Positions 55,040-64,000 of a DNA stretch of 64,000 bases are shown here, one piece after another. The notes below the pieces were generated by a model. It worked only from the letters and a program-made list of their open reading frames with translations, was not told the origin of the DNA and did not search any database. The translations under genes were made by a program, and so were the position numbers. The first letter of the stretch is position 1, and every line of letters starts with the position of its first letter. The stretch covers positions 80,451 to 144,450 of the forward strand of contig JBCCHB010000017.1 in assembly GCA_039028975.1 (NCBI GenBank), written 5' to 3'. This DNA comes from JAHBNG01 sp039028975. GTDB taxonomy: Bacteria > Chloroflexota > Anaerolineae > Caldilineales > Caldilineaceae.

Positions 55040-55362
55040 TAGAAAATCCATAGAACGCCAATCATTCTCCTTTATTAAAATTTTTCGCCCGCTATCCACT
55101 TCCTCTGAATCATAACTAGGCATTCCCAATTAATCTAGACACATTCTCAGACCATTGTAACCTTACAATAGAGGTTCTGGATTATACTACTACAAGGGCT
55201 ATACTGCGGTTAGTCATAGATTGAGAATAATTCGATAGGATTTTAGTCAAGTAGCGTATTCTCATCTATAACAGAGCTATGTATATATTTTCCCTTGGTA
55301 CAGATCTGCCGGTGCTATAACCCATCACAGTATTCTATAAAGCAGCATAAGGTATTTCCAGA
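55040..55362. other. Intergenic region with a small palindrome
   Basis: ATTGTAA CC TTACAAT (55154-55169) is a perfect 7-base inverted repeat, flanked by CAGACC and GGTTCTG, and could be an operator or hairpin. CTATACTGCGGTTAGTC (55200-55216) matches, in reverse, the GACCGCAGTATAGC tail of the family A repeats. No gene is seen. Confidence 0.45.
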
Positions 55363-58300
55363 ATGTATTTCAAACGAATCCAAAACAGGTTACGCTCTTC
55401 CCTACCGTTATCAATTCTAATCATCTCCTTGAGTTTGCTATCTTTGGCCATGAGCAGCCAGGAAACGTCTACCACGCAAGCACCTAGTGATGCTGATCTC
55501 ATCCTAACTTACACGCTAGACCGCAGTGCAGTTCCCTTGCTCTATTACAATGATCTAACATTGAATGTCATCACCGGCCCAGCTAGTGAGATTGTTGTCG
55601 TTGTGGATGGGAGTGTCATCCCCCACACGTTCGATTCTGTGAGCGGTCTAACAGTTTTTACCACGAGCGGTAACAACATTGAGATTCACTTAACGGGTCA
55701 CGGTTCGCCAAATAATTTTGGCCAGATCAGCCCAGCCCCCCTTAAGGAAAACAAAAAGTTTGCCTGGTCTATCAGCTTCGATGATAACATCGGATTCCAA
55801 CCAGCCATCAACTTACTGAATCAGTATGGCTACAGAGGAACAATCTTTGCCATTGCAAACATTATTGATGACACACGCGATCAGGATTGGATCATTGATG
55901 CACCAGGAATGAAAACACTCCTTTCCCAGGGGTGGTCCTTGGCCCCACACGGCTGGAACAATACCTGTGATGACTATACCTTAGCAGAGACTACGGCTGC
56001 CTTTGATCGGATAGAGCAGATTGTCAGTCAGTCAGCAGTACCTAACTACTTGGTCACCTCCTTTGCGGCCCCATGTTTCATTGGCGATTATCATCCCATC
56101 ATATTGCAACTGCGTGACGGGAACAACTATGACGCCCAATTCAACGAAAGTGGAGAGCGAGCTCTGATGCGTGTTGAGCCAGGCGTGACCGACACGCTGG
56201 AGGCCAATGATGGTCGTAGCGCCATCCCACTCAACCTGGTCATGCCTCTTTCAGAATACTACTTTCAGTTAGACCGAGATGATCCCATCGGGCGCGATTG
56301 GAGTATTGAAGATAATGTCACGCGCGCCATGGCCACTGTAGATTGGATGGCAACCAATGCCATAAATGGCCAACACTTTTGGTACAACACATTTTTGCAT
56401 AGTTCGGATGGCGTGATTCTGAATATATTCCTCAACCATTTACAGACCAATTATAGTAATGATGTCCTGGTCGCACCATCAGATGAAATCTACAGCTATC
56501 TCTTGACCCGAGATTTGACCGTAATCGCTGCTGATCCAATTTCACAGAATCAGCCACCCATCTTGTCCAATCCTGGTGACCAGTCCAATGAGAGGGGGGA
56601 ATCAATCAATCTTGTCATCTCGGCTACTGATACAGATGGCGATTCACTTAGCTACAGTGCGACGGGACTTCCGACTGGGTTAACCATCGAACAGGCAGGA
56701 GGAACCATAGCAGGAACAATCGATGTCTCCGGCAATTATAGCGTGGTTGTTGCCGTTGACGATGGCAATGGTGGTTCGGACAGCGTATCCTTCAATTGGA
56801 CTGTGATGGAACCTCAACCTAGCGGTTCAACAGTTCTGATAGACGCAAGAGGCTCAGCTGGTGGCGAGGTACTGGCCCTGAAGATCCAAGGCCAGCCTGT
56901 CCAAAGCTGGACCGTTACCACGGACATACAAAGCTTCTCCTATACCCACAGCGAAACAGTCACTACAGATCATATTCGGATTGAATTTACCAATGATGGG
57001 CGGGATCCGATCACTAATGCAGATCGAAACCTGATTGTAGACAAAATTACTGTTGACGGAACCCCGTACGAGACGGAAGCAGCCAATGTAGAGGGTAAAG
57101 GAGTATGGAATGGACTCAATTGCTCGGTCGTTGCCTTCCATCAAGATCAGATGCTGGCCTGTAATGGATATTTCCAATATACGAGTGCCGCAGTCAATCA
57201 GCCGCCTACGCTCCCAAACCCTGGCACCCAGACGAGCACGCTTGGAACGCCTGCCACGTTAGCCCTTGCAGCTAGCGATCCTGAAGGCAATACGTTGACC
57301 TATAGCGCGGATGGGTTACCTGCTGGTCTCTCCATTGATGGCACGAGTGGCCTTATCTCGGGCACGCCGACAACGCTTGGCACATCTAATGTAATGGTAA
57401 CCGTCAGTGATGGTAACGGCGGCTCAGTCAACGCTCAATTCATCTGGGTGATTGTCGATGAACCAGTTGTGGGCTGCGGTGGATTAATTCAGGAAGCTGA
57501 GTCTGTACCTAGTGCTGGGAATTTCGTCATTGGTAGCGGGAGCGGTGCTAGCGGAGGACAATTTATCCACGTACCGAACGGAACCGGCAATCAATGGAAT
57601 GGCCCGAGTGAGGATCGAGCCGACTTCTGCTTCACGATTGCAACTGGAGGCACCTACCGACTGTTGGCGACCATTTTGGCCCCTGGCGGCAACAGCAACT
57701 CCTTCTATGTAGCTGTGGATGGCCAACCAACTGACGGCTATCTGTGGGATACGGCTACAGATTCTGCCGGTTATATTGATGATTATGTCAATCAGCGAGG
57801 TGGACCCGATCCGCTCGAATTTAACCTGAGTCAAGGTGAGCATACGGTGACTATCTACGCCCGAGAGGATGGCACAGTGTTGGACAAGCTGGCACTCGAA
57901 TTGGTGAATAGCGACCCTCCTATGGCCACATGTAATGAATTGAGCAGCGAGGCCGAATGGGGGCTATTAAACGGTAGTTTTGTAATCGGTAACGACCCTA
58001 ACGCCAGCGGCGGCAGTTATATCCACCTACCAAATGGTACAGGCAACAATTTGAATGGTACAACCGTTGCTGAACGAGCCGAATTCTGTCTAACCGTACC
58101 GGTAGCAGGTACCTACCTGCTAGAGGGAACGGTCTTGGCTAATGGGGGAGGCAACAACTCATTTTATGTCACCGTCGATGGTCACCCTTCTACAGGATAT
58201 CTGTGGGATACTGCTACTCATGCTAGTGATTATATTCAGGATTTTGTTAGCCACCGGGGAGGAGCCGATCCCCTCCAATTGAGCCTGAATGCAGGGGAGC

Positions 58301-58755
58301 ATACCATCATTGTCTACCCTAGAGAAGACGGTACTCTGTTAGATCGATTAACTTTGGTCGATTCTGGCGGAATTGGTCAGATTATCCAGCGTGAATTAGA
58401 GGCAGAGCTGGGGAGTAGCGCGGTCTCTGGGACCATCCGCGTTCCAAAAGAGGTCGCTGTAGAACCATCCATATCAGGTCTCCAAGTAACCATTTTGGAT
58501 TCAGCCTCTGAGGATATTGTTGCGACAGGTAAAACCAACGCAATTGGCAAATATTACACAGATGGTATCTACTCAGGTAGCTATCAGGTACAGGTTGAAA
58601 TTCCCTTGCTCGATGGTTCGACCCAACAATTGACTCAGTCGATCACGGTGGCAGGCGACGGGGTTGCGGATAGTTCGTTCAGTTATCCAGTGGCCAGTGA
58701 AGAGGAACAGGAAGAGCACCAGCTAATGTACCTCTATTTGCCATTGATGGATTAA
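55363..58755 (+). CDS. Secreted NodB-like deacetylase-type protein with carbohydrate-binding modules
   Basis: Length is 1130 residues. A signal peptide is followed by a NodB-like (polysaccharide deacetylase-type) domain at 43-386: AWSISFDDNIGF with an Asp pair, SLAPHGWNNTCDDY and WYNTFLHSSDG as candidate metal-ligand regions. It is closely related to residues 2569-2920 of the preceding giant protein. Then come He_PIG (393-483), a CBM60-like calcium-dependent xylan-binding-type module (490-608), He_PIG (611-699), two CBM35/6-like modules (704-848, 858-1003), a small beta-sandwich (~1020-1110) and the C-terminal motif LYLPLMD. It probably deacetylates or modifies an extracellular polysaccharide. 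Activity is inferred, as the canonical His-x-x-x-His motif is not obvious. Confidence 0.85.
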   Translation: MYFKRIQNRLRSSLPLSILIISLSLLSLAMSSQETSTTQAPSDADLILTYTLDRSAVPLLYYNDLTLNVITGPASEIVVVVDGSVIPHTFDSVSGLTVFTTSGNNIEIHLTGHGSPNNFGQISPAPLKENKKFAWSISFDDNIGFQPAINLLNQYGYRGTIFAIANIIDDTRDQDWIIDAPGMKTLLSQGWSLAPHGWNNTCDDYTLAETTAAFDRIEQIVSQSAVPNYLVTSFAAPCFIGDYHPIILQLRDGNNYDAQFNESGERALMRVEPGVTDTLEANDGRSAIPLNLVMPLSEYYFQLDRDDPIGRDWSIEDNVTRAMATVDWMATNAINGQHFWYNTFLHSSDGVILNIFLNHLQTNYSNDVLVAPSDEIYSYLLTRDLTVIAADPISQNQPPILSNPGDQSNERGESINLVISATDTDGDSLSYSATGLPTGLTIEQAGGTIAGTIDVSGNYSVVVAVDDGNGGSDSVSFNWTVMEPQPSGSTVLIDARGSAGGEVLALKIQGQPVQSWTVTTDIQSFSYTHSETVTTDHIRIEFTNDGRDPITNADRNLIVDKITVDGTPYETEAANVEGKGVWNGLNCSVVAFHQDQMLACNGYFQYTSAAVNQPPTLPNPGTQTSTLGTPATLALAASDPEGNTLTYSADGLPAGLSIDGTSGLISGTPTTLGTSNVMVTVSDGNGGSVNAQFIWVIVDEPVVGCGGLIQEAESVPSAGNFVIGSGSGASGGQFIHVPNGTGNQWNGPSEDRADFCFTIATGGTYRLLATILAPGGNSNSFYVAVDGQPTDGYLWDTATDSAGYIDDYVNQRGGPDPLEFNLSQGEHTVTIYAREDGTVLDKLALELVNSDPPMATCNELSSEAEWGLLNGSFVIGNDPNASGGSYIHLPNGTGNNLNGTTVAERAEFCLTVPVAGTYLLEGTVLANGGGNNSFYVTVDGHPSTGYLWDTATHASDYIQDFVSHRGGADPLQLSLNAGEHTIIVYPREDGTLLDRLTLVDSGGIGQIIQRELEAELGSSAVSGTIRVPKEVAVEPSISGLQVTILDSASEDIVATGKTNAIGKYYTDGIYSGSYQVQVEIPLLDGSTQQLTQSITVAGDGVADSSFSYPVASEEEQEEHQLMYLYLPLMD

Positions 58756-58844
58756 TCAAATTCTTATTTCCGGGACAATTTTGAAAGACCACTAAAGATG
58801 AATTCGTGACAAGATGGGTGAATCACTTTTTATACTCAATTCCG

Positions 58845-58918
58845 TTTGAAAACTGGAATTTTCCAAATACTCTATAGGAAAGACCAAACTCCGGTTTTCA
58901 AAGCGACCGCAGTATGGC
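58845..58918. repeat. Interspersed hairpin repeat, family A copy 4
   Basis: Arms TTTGAAAACTGGA (58845-58857) and TCCGGTTTTCAAA (58890-58902) match at 12 of 13 positions and are followed by the tail GCGACCGCAGTATGGC. It lies upstream of the haem/propeller gene. Confidence 0.85.
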
Positions 58919-59034
58919 TTACAGTAAGGCACAATTCGCATCGTCATGGTCATAGATACTGACGTGATAATGTTGAATTGACCTGGCTGAATGACAATAT
59001 ACTCAATCATCACATTTACTGATAGGGAGCTATG

Positions 59035-62000
59035 ATGGGTCGAACGCGAAATCGGCTGTCCATCCTTTCTGTTTTAATCATCTGCCTAAGTCTTGTGTCC
59101 GCGTCCACTGGTACGTTTAGCATGTTCGCGCAAAGTAACACAGGGAATGAGGGGGCACTCTTTCTTCCCCTCATTCATAGCGGAACGAACAACAATGTCG
59201 TGCCAACCGAAGAGTGTGAAGTCGACATCTTCCTCCTGGAACATACGGGCGTCAAGGAATGTTTGTCTGCACCAACTGCTGAAGAGACGGCAAACATAAC
59301 TGAGCCAGAATCCAATATGACTGTTCAAGACGTAGAGGCTGCCGACGTAGGAGTCGATCCCTGGAACCGCCCGCGCGAAAATTTTGTGAACTGGGAGAAT
59401 CCCCACGTCCATCCGCTGGACCGCACGCCAGATGGCACGCGCCTTTTGGCCGTCAACACCCCTGACAACACGCTGATGGTCTTTGATATCAGCGGAAATA
59501 CGATTGCCCAAATCGCTACAATCCCTGTGGGCTTAGATCCTGTATCGGTGCGAGCACGTTCGAACAGCGAAGTTTGGGTGGTCAACCATGTCTCTGATAG
59601 CGTTAGCGTTGTGGACCTGAACCAACAACAGGCGATCGCGACATTGCAAACCGAGGATGAGCCAGCGGATGTTGTCTTTGCTGGTTCACCGCAGCGGGCT
59701 TTTGTTTCGATATCGCAGCAAAATCGGATCAATATCTTTGACCCAACTGACTTGGATGCTGCTCCCCAGAGCATCTTCATTAACGGTGAAGACCCGCGTG
59801 GGCTGGCCGTTAGCCCGGATGGGAATACGGTCTATCTAGCCATCTTTGAATCAGGGAATGGCACAACCATGCTGAATGGGGGGAAGACTTCAAACTGCTG
59901 TGAAGTTGATATTGTGCGCGATAGTCGAGGACCCTATGGTGGAATCGGCATTCCCCCAAATGATGGCAATGATTATGATCCCCCTATCAATCCTGATATT
60001 ACATTACCGGTTGCAGCCCCAATTATTGTTCGTAAAGATAATGTCGGTCGCTGGATGGATGACAACAATGGTGATTGGACACGATTTGTCTCTGGCGATC
60101 TCTCTAATATTGGCGGCGGCAATCGAGGTCGTGTGCAAGGATGGGACTTTCCGGATCGAGATGTAGCCATAATCGATGTCAATTCGCTAAACATCACCTA
60201 CAAAACTCTCCTCATGAATACGTTAATGGCGCTTGCTGTCAACCCATCTACCGGGGAGGTGACTGTTGTAGGGACTGATGCAACCAACGAGATTCGCTGG
60301 GAACCAAACCTCCAAAGTACGTTTACCCGAGTCAATATGGCTCGATTTTTGCCAAGTGGTTCAGCCCAGATTCAGGATCTCAATCCTCACTTAGATTACA
60401 CTATTCGCTCCATTCCACAAGCCCAGCGAAACCAGTCAATTGGTGATCCCAGGGGAATCGTTTGGAATAGCACAGGCTCTCAAGCTTATATCACAGGGAT
60501 GGGTTCAAATAATGTAGTGATTATCAGCAACAATGGAGAGCGGCTTGGCCGAATCGAAGTCGGTGAAGGCCCGACTGGCATTGTGCTTCACGAAGGAAGC
60601 CAGCGCGCTTTTGTACTCAATAAGTTCGATGCCAGTATCTCCGTTCTTGATCTAAGCAGTGAAAGCGAAACAACTCGGATTGGTTTCTTTGACCCAACCC
60701 CATCCGTGATAAAAAATGGTCGCAAACATCTGTACGATACGCATGCTACATCAGGACTTGGTCACATATCTTGCGCCTCCTGCCATATCGATGGTCGTAC
60801 CGACCGCTTGGCATGGGATTTGGGCAATCCGGCTGGAGAGATGGAGCCGTTACCTGGTACAGATCGTCAAAACTCACCTATGAAGGGGCCATTACTGACG
60901 ATGACGCTCCAAGATATTGTGGGCCACACCGTCATGCATTGGGGGGGAGATCGAGCTGATTTGGGTGACTTCGATCATTCATTCGTTAATCTCCAGGGTG
61001 CTGACAACCCGCTCTCTCTGGCCGATATGGCAGAATTTGAAGCCTTCCTAGCCACCATTGCTATCCCGCCGAATCCATATCGTAATTTGGATAACTCTTA
61101 CTCCACATCGGTCGAGATTCCGGGGCCAAACGGTACCATAGACAGAACGGGAAACGCCGCTAGTGGTCGCAATCAATTTGAAAATAGTTGTCGCGCATGT
61201 CACCCCGGTAACACCACCCGCGGCAGCACAGTCCACGATACGTCCTTCTCCATTCAGAACATTCGGCCTCCCACTTGGCGTAATTTCCATGAAAGATATG
61301 GCTTGTGGTACCAGAGCGTTGATGGAAGCAACAGTGGCTTTGGCTTCCAACAAGATGGCGGCTTTGATTCTACCCATAACGGTACGCGCAGCGATAATTT
61401 GATGGCCTTTATGCTTTCGGTCAATGGGAGCTTCCCAGGAACACCAACAGGACTTACCGAGGAGACCGTAAGCCGTGACACTCATGCCGCTGTTGGCAAG
61501 CAAGTTATGCTATCTGGCAATCTCTCAACAGTCCAGAGTACATTGCTCGCTCAACTCTTTAACTTAGCCGATACAGGACAGATTGGATTGGTGGCACATG
61601 GCCCTATATCAGGAGTAAAACGCGGTTTCACGTATGTGGGCCAGGAGCAATTTCAGTCGGATCGGGAGAATGAGGTCGTTACGCAAACAGGGTTACTCAG
61701 CCACGTTGCAAACGGTGAAAATATCGTCTACACCGCAGTGCCTGCCGGTAGTGAACTCCGGATTGGGATTGATCGCGACAGCGATGGAATCTTTAATGGT
61801 GATGAAATTGATCAAGGAGCTGACGAACTGGATCCGACAAACGGATTAGTACAGCACTGTGGGACCATTGGTGATGTCACTGATCGTGGCACTGCCACCC
61901 AATCTGGCGCTGATCTCACTGTCACGTTAGATCAGACGTATGAGATTCATTCCATTGTTATGGCTGCGCAATCTGGCTCCGAAGGCCAATTGAGCGACAT

Positions 62001-64000
62001 CAACATCTACATTCATGATCAATCCGGGCAACGCACTTTCTTCCGTTCCCCATTCCAGAATCGACACAATCGTAACAATGGTCCAGCATCGATTGGCGTT
62101 GACCTGATCGAGTTGACAGGTCATCCTGTCACGGGAGAACAAGTTCGTCTCGTTCGGACGGGAGGCGACCTACCGACCCTCGCTAATTTCGAAATCAATG
62201 CTTGTGACACCATTCTCCTCTTTGTTGCAAACCGGACTGATATTTTGGGTGAGACGATTAGTTTCGCTGTGGGTGCCAGTACGATTGACAATCGCAATTT
62301 AACCTTTACAGCGACAGGTCTTCCTCCTGGCGTAACGCTTGGTAGCAATAGTGGCCAATTCGAAGGGACACTTAATCAAGAAGGAACATTTAATGTTTCT
62401 GTTACGGTTAGTGATGGTACAGCAACTGTCAGCAAGGGATTCCTTTGGACCGTCACTGACGCGCTTTTATGTGAATCGACCACCAACGTTGCCCCTCAAG
62501 GCACAGCTAGTCAGTCATCTGGTTTTAACGGAAACCAGTTTCCCGCAAGCTTAGCGCTAGATGGGAACTTAGGTAACTTTACACATACAGCTACGGGGCA
62601 GTCACCAGCTAGTTGGCAAGTGGCGCTGGACGATAGCTATGCAATCGATAGAATCGTTCTACACAACCGTCAAAACTGCTGTGGTTCAAGATTCCGTGAT
62701 CTGACAGTCTCCCTTCTTGATGAAACAGGAAGTTTAGTTTTTCAGTCCGCACTGCTAAATCCTGAAAACACCTTGGGGTCACCCTCAGATTTGACCATCG
62801 ACCTCATAGATCTCCTCAATTCAGCCGTTGGTGCCCGTACGGTTACGGTCGAGCGTACGCCCGATCCAGACCTTTCTGGCGGATCGGGGAATTCTGATGA
62901 ATCAGACGTCCTTTCCCTTGCGGAAGTTGAGGTGTTTGCCTGCGAGATACCTGACATTAATCTGCCGCCAACGATTGTCAACCCTGGCAATCAGAGTCAC
63001 ACCGTGGGCGATTCGATCAACTTAACCATTACTGCCAACGATCCAGAGGGGAGTACCTTGACCTTCAATGCAGGCGGGCTGCCCGATGGCCTTAGCATCA
63101 ATAGCAGTAACGGCACCATTGTCGGTAGCGTCACCATGTCCGGGAACTTCAACGTGACCGTGACCGTGGATGACGGCAATGGCGGGACTGACAGCGCTAC
63201 GTTCACCTGGACAGTTCAGGAACAGACAGGGGGAGGCTCGACAATCAATGTCCATGCGTTGGGTTCGGCCGGGAGTGAGGCAATGGAACTGCTCATCGAT
63301 GGTCAGAGTGTCGAGACTTGGACGGTGTCGACCAGTTCTCAGATCTTCTCGTATGTCCACACATCGGCTGTCACTGCGGACCAGATTCGGGTTGAGTTTA
63401 CCAACAACGGTCTCGATCCGCTCACCAGCATTGACCGCAACCTGACTGTAGACAAGATTAACATCGATGGAACAGACTTCGAGACAGAAGCACCCAACGT
63501 AGAGGGCAAGGGCGTTTGGGATGGGAGCAGTTGTGGGGTTGTTACGTTCCACCAGAGAGAACGGCTCTCCTGCAACGGCTACTTCCAGTACGCCAGCGGT
63601 GCCGTCAACCTGCCACCGACGCTGCAGAATCCTGGTAGTCAAGTCACCACCAGTGGCACGCCCGTTTCCCTGACCTTAAGTGCCAGCGACCCAGAAGGGG
63701 ACACGCTCACGTTTGGTGTGACAGGACTACCGGATGGTCTCTCCATCAATGCCAGCAGCGGTGAGATTTCTGGTACGCCGATAACCTTAGGCACGTACAA
63801 CGTGGTTGTTACGGTCAGTGACGGCAATGGCGGTTCGGATAGCGTCAGCTTCGCCTGGGTTGTCAACGATGGCTCAACCAGCTGTGGCGGTCTAATTCAA
63901 GAGGCGGAAGGCGCGCTGCTTTCCGGTTCGTTTGTTGTTGGCAACAGCGGCGCAGCGAGTGGCGGTCAGTACGTTCATGCTCCCAACGGCTCCGGCAATC
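59035..64000 (+). CDS. Secreted YVTN-propeller di-haem protein with Ig-like and CBM modules (partial at right edge)
   Basis: The frame is open from ATG 59035 (or 59032) to the window end, at least 1655 residues; AGGGAG precedes the start. A signal peptide is followed by ALFLPLIHSG. Residues ~106-556 form a YVTN/SMP-30-like beta-propeller (IATIPVGLDPVSVRARSN, PRGLAVSPDGNTVYLA). Two c-type haem motifs follow: CASCH (580-584) and CRACH (719-723). This propeller-plus-haem arrangement matches residues ~972-1500 of the giant protein. Then come two discoidin-like domains (~942-1059, 1152-1304), Ig-like and He_PIG modules, a CBM60-like module (1402-1522) and the start of a CBM35-like module. It is probably a secreted redox protein; an MauG/peroxidase-like or electron-transfer role is an inference. 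Confidence 0.85.
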   Translation, partial: MGRTRNRLSILSVLIICLSLVSASTGTFSMFAQSNTGNEGALFLPLIHSGTNNNVVPTEECEVDIFLLEHTGVKECLSAPTAEETANITEPESNMTVQDVEAADVGVDPWNRPRENFVNWENPHVHPLDRTPDGTRLLAVNTPDNTLMVFDISGNTIAQIATIPVGLDPVSVRARSNSEVWVVNHVSDSVSVVDLNQQQAIATLQTEDEPADVVFAGSPQRAFVSISQQNRINIFDPTDLDAAPQSIFINGEDPRGLAVSPDGNTVYLAIFESGNGTTMLNGGKTSNCCEVDIVRDSRGPYGGIGIPPNDGNDYDPPINPDITLPVAAPIIVRKDNVGRWMDDNNGDWTRFVSGDLSNIGGGNRGRVQGWDFPDRDVAIIDVNSLNITYKTLLMNTLMALAVNPSTGEVTVVGTDATNEIRWEPNLQSTFTRVNMARFLPSGSAQIQDLNPHLDYTIRSIPQAQRNQSIGDPRGIVWNSTGSQAYITGMGSNNVVIISNNGERLGRIEVGEGPTGIVLHEGSQRAFVLNKFDASISVLDLSSESETTRIGFFDPTPSVIKNGRKHLYDTHATSGLGHISCASCHIDGRTDRLAWDLGNPAGEMEPLPGTDRQNSPMKGPLLTMTLQDIVGHTVMHWGGDRADLGDFDHSFVNLQGADNPLSLADMAEFEAFLATIAIPPNPYRNLDNSYSTSVEIPGPNGTIDRTGNAASGRNQFENSCRACHPGNTTRGSTVHDTSFSIQNIRPPTWRNFHERYGLWYQSVDGSNSGFGFQQDGGFDSTHNGTRSDNLMAFMLSVNGSFPGTPTGLTEETVSRDTHAAVGKQVMLSGNLSTVQSTLLAQLFNLADTGQIGLVAHGPISGVKRGFTYVGQEQFQSDRENEVVTQTGLLSHVANGENIVYTAVPAGSELRIGIDRDSDGIFNGDEIDQGADELDPTNGLVQHCGTIGDVTDRGTATQSGADLTVTLDQTYEIHSIVMAAQSGSEGQLSDINIYIHDQSGQRTFFRSPFQNRHNRNNGPASIGVDLIELTGHPVTGEQVRLVRTGGDLPTLANFEINACDTILLFVANRTDILGETISFAVGASTIDNRNLTFTATGLPPGVTLGSNSGQFEGTLNQEGTFNVSVTVSDGTATVSKGFLWTVTDALLCESTTNVAPQGTASQSSGFNGNQFPASLALDGNLGNFTHTATGQSPASWQVALDDSYAIDRIVLHNRQNCCGSRFRDLTVSLLDETGSLVFQSALLNPENTLGSPSDLTIDLIDLLNSAVGARTVTVERTPDPDLSGGSGNSDESDVLSLAEVEVFACEIPDINLPPTIVNPGNQSHTVGDSINLTITANDPEGSTLTFNAGGLPDGLSINSSNGTIVGSVTMSGNFNVTVTVDDGNGGTDSATFTWTVQEQTGGGSTINVHALGSAGSEAMELLIDGQSVETWTVSTSSQIFSYVHTSAVTADQIRVEFTNNGLDPLTSIDRNLTVDKINIDGTDFETEAPNVEGKGVWDGSSCGVVTFHQRERLSCNGYFQYASGAVNLPPTLQNPGSQVTTSGTPVSLTLSASDPEGDTLTFGVTGLPDGLSINASSGEISGTPITLGTYNVVVTVSDGNGGSDSVSFAWVVNDGSTSCGGLIQEAEGALLSGSFVVGNSGAASGGQYVHAPNGSGN

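Overview
The window reads as a bacterial chromosome segment, most likely from a Chloroflexota member (Anaerolineae/Caldilineae-like). This is an inference from gene content: a DUF4058 protein, SH3/YVTN/He_PIG secreted proteins, threonine-proline linkers, FLPLI-type motifs next to signal peptides or at C-termini, and many small hairpin repeats. No rRNA, tRNA, CRISPR array or intact transposase was seen.

Positions 1-27.5 kb hold mostly housekeeping and small-molecule metabolism genes. These are an ECF sigma/anti-sigma pair (left edge, partial), a cysteine-free uracil-DNA glycosylase-like protein, an M32 carboxypeptidase, an S1-domain protein, rpmG, two cell-surface proteins, two secreted subtilases, dtd, and a DNA-repair radical SAM gene under an SOS-box-like promoter. 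They continue with a glutathionyl-hydroquinone reductase, a RhaD-type aldolase/dehydrogenase fusion, a sulfotransferase/class IV aminotransferase pair, PdxA-like, PhyH, class II aldolase, DUF4058, HpcH/HpaI aldolase and a dienelactone hydrolase. The longer intergenic gaps carry several families of 70-200 bp hairpin (MITE/REP-like) repeats.

Positions 28.3-41.6 kb form a compact hybrid PKS-NRPS cluster: KS-AT, then ACP-aminotransferase, then C-A-PCP-C-A-PCP-TE. The malonyl-type AT and the absence of reductive domains leave a beta-keto thioester, which the aminotransferase should turn into a beta-amino acyl unit. The NRPS codes read as glycine (A1) and beta-alanine (A2), so a small beta-aminoacyl-Gly-beta-Ala-type product is predicted. 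The ACP-aminotransferase and NRPS frames are joined by an in-frame T_TTT_TTT heptamer followed by a possible stem. A -1 shift there restores the missing N-terminus of the first condensation domain.

Positions 41.8-64 kb carry three very large secreted mosaic proteins on the + strand, the last cut by the window edge. They share modules (He_PIG Ig-like domains, NodB-like deacetylase-type domains, YVTN propellers with CxxCH haem sites, discoidin, CBM-like and PA14 domains). The first combines a complete radical-copper oxidase active site with two c-type haem motifs in one polypeptide.
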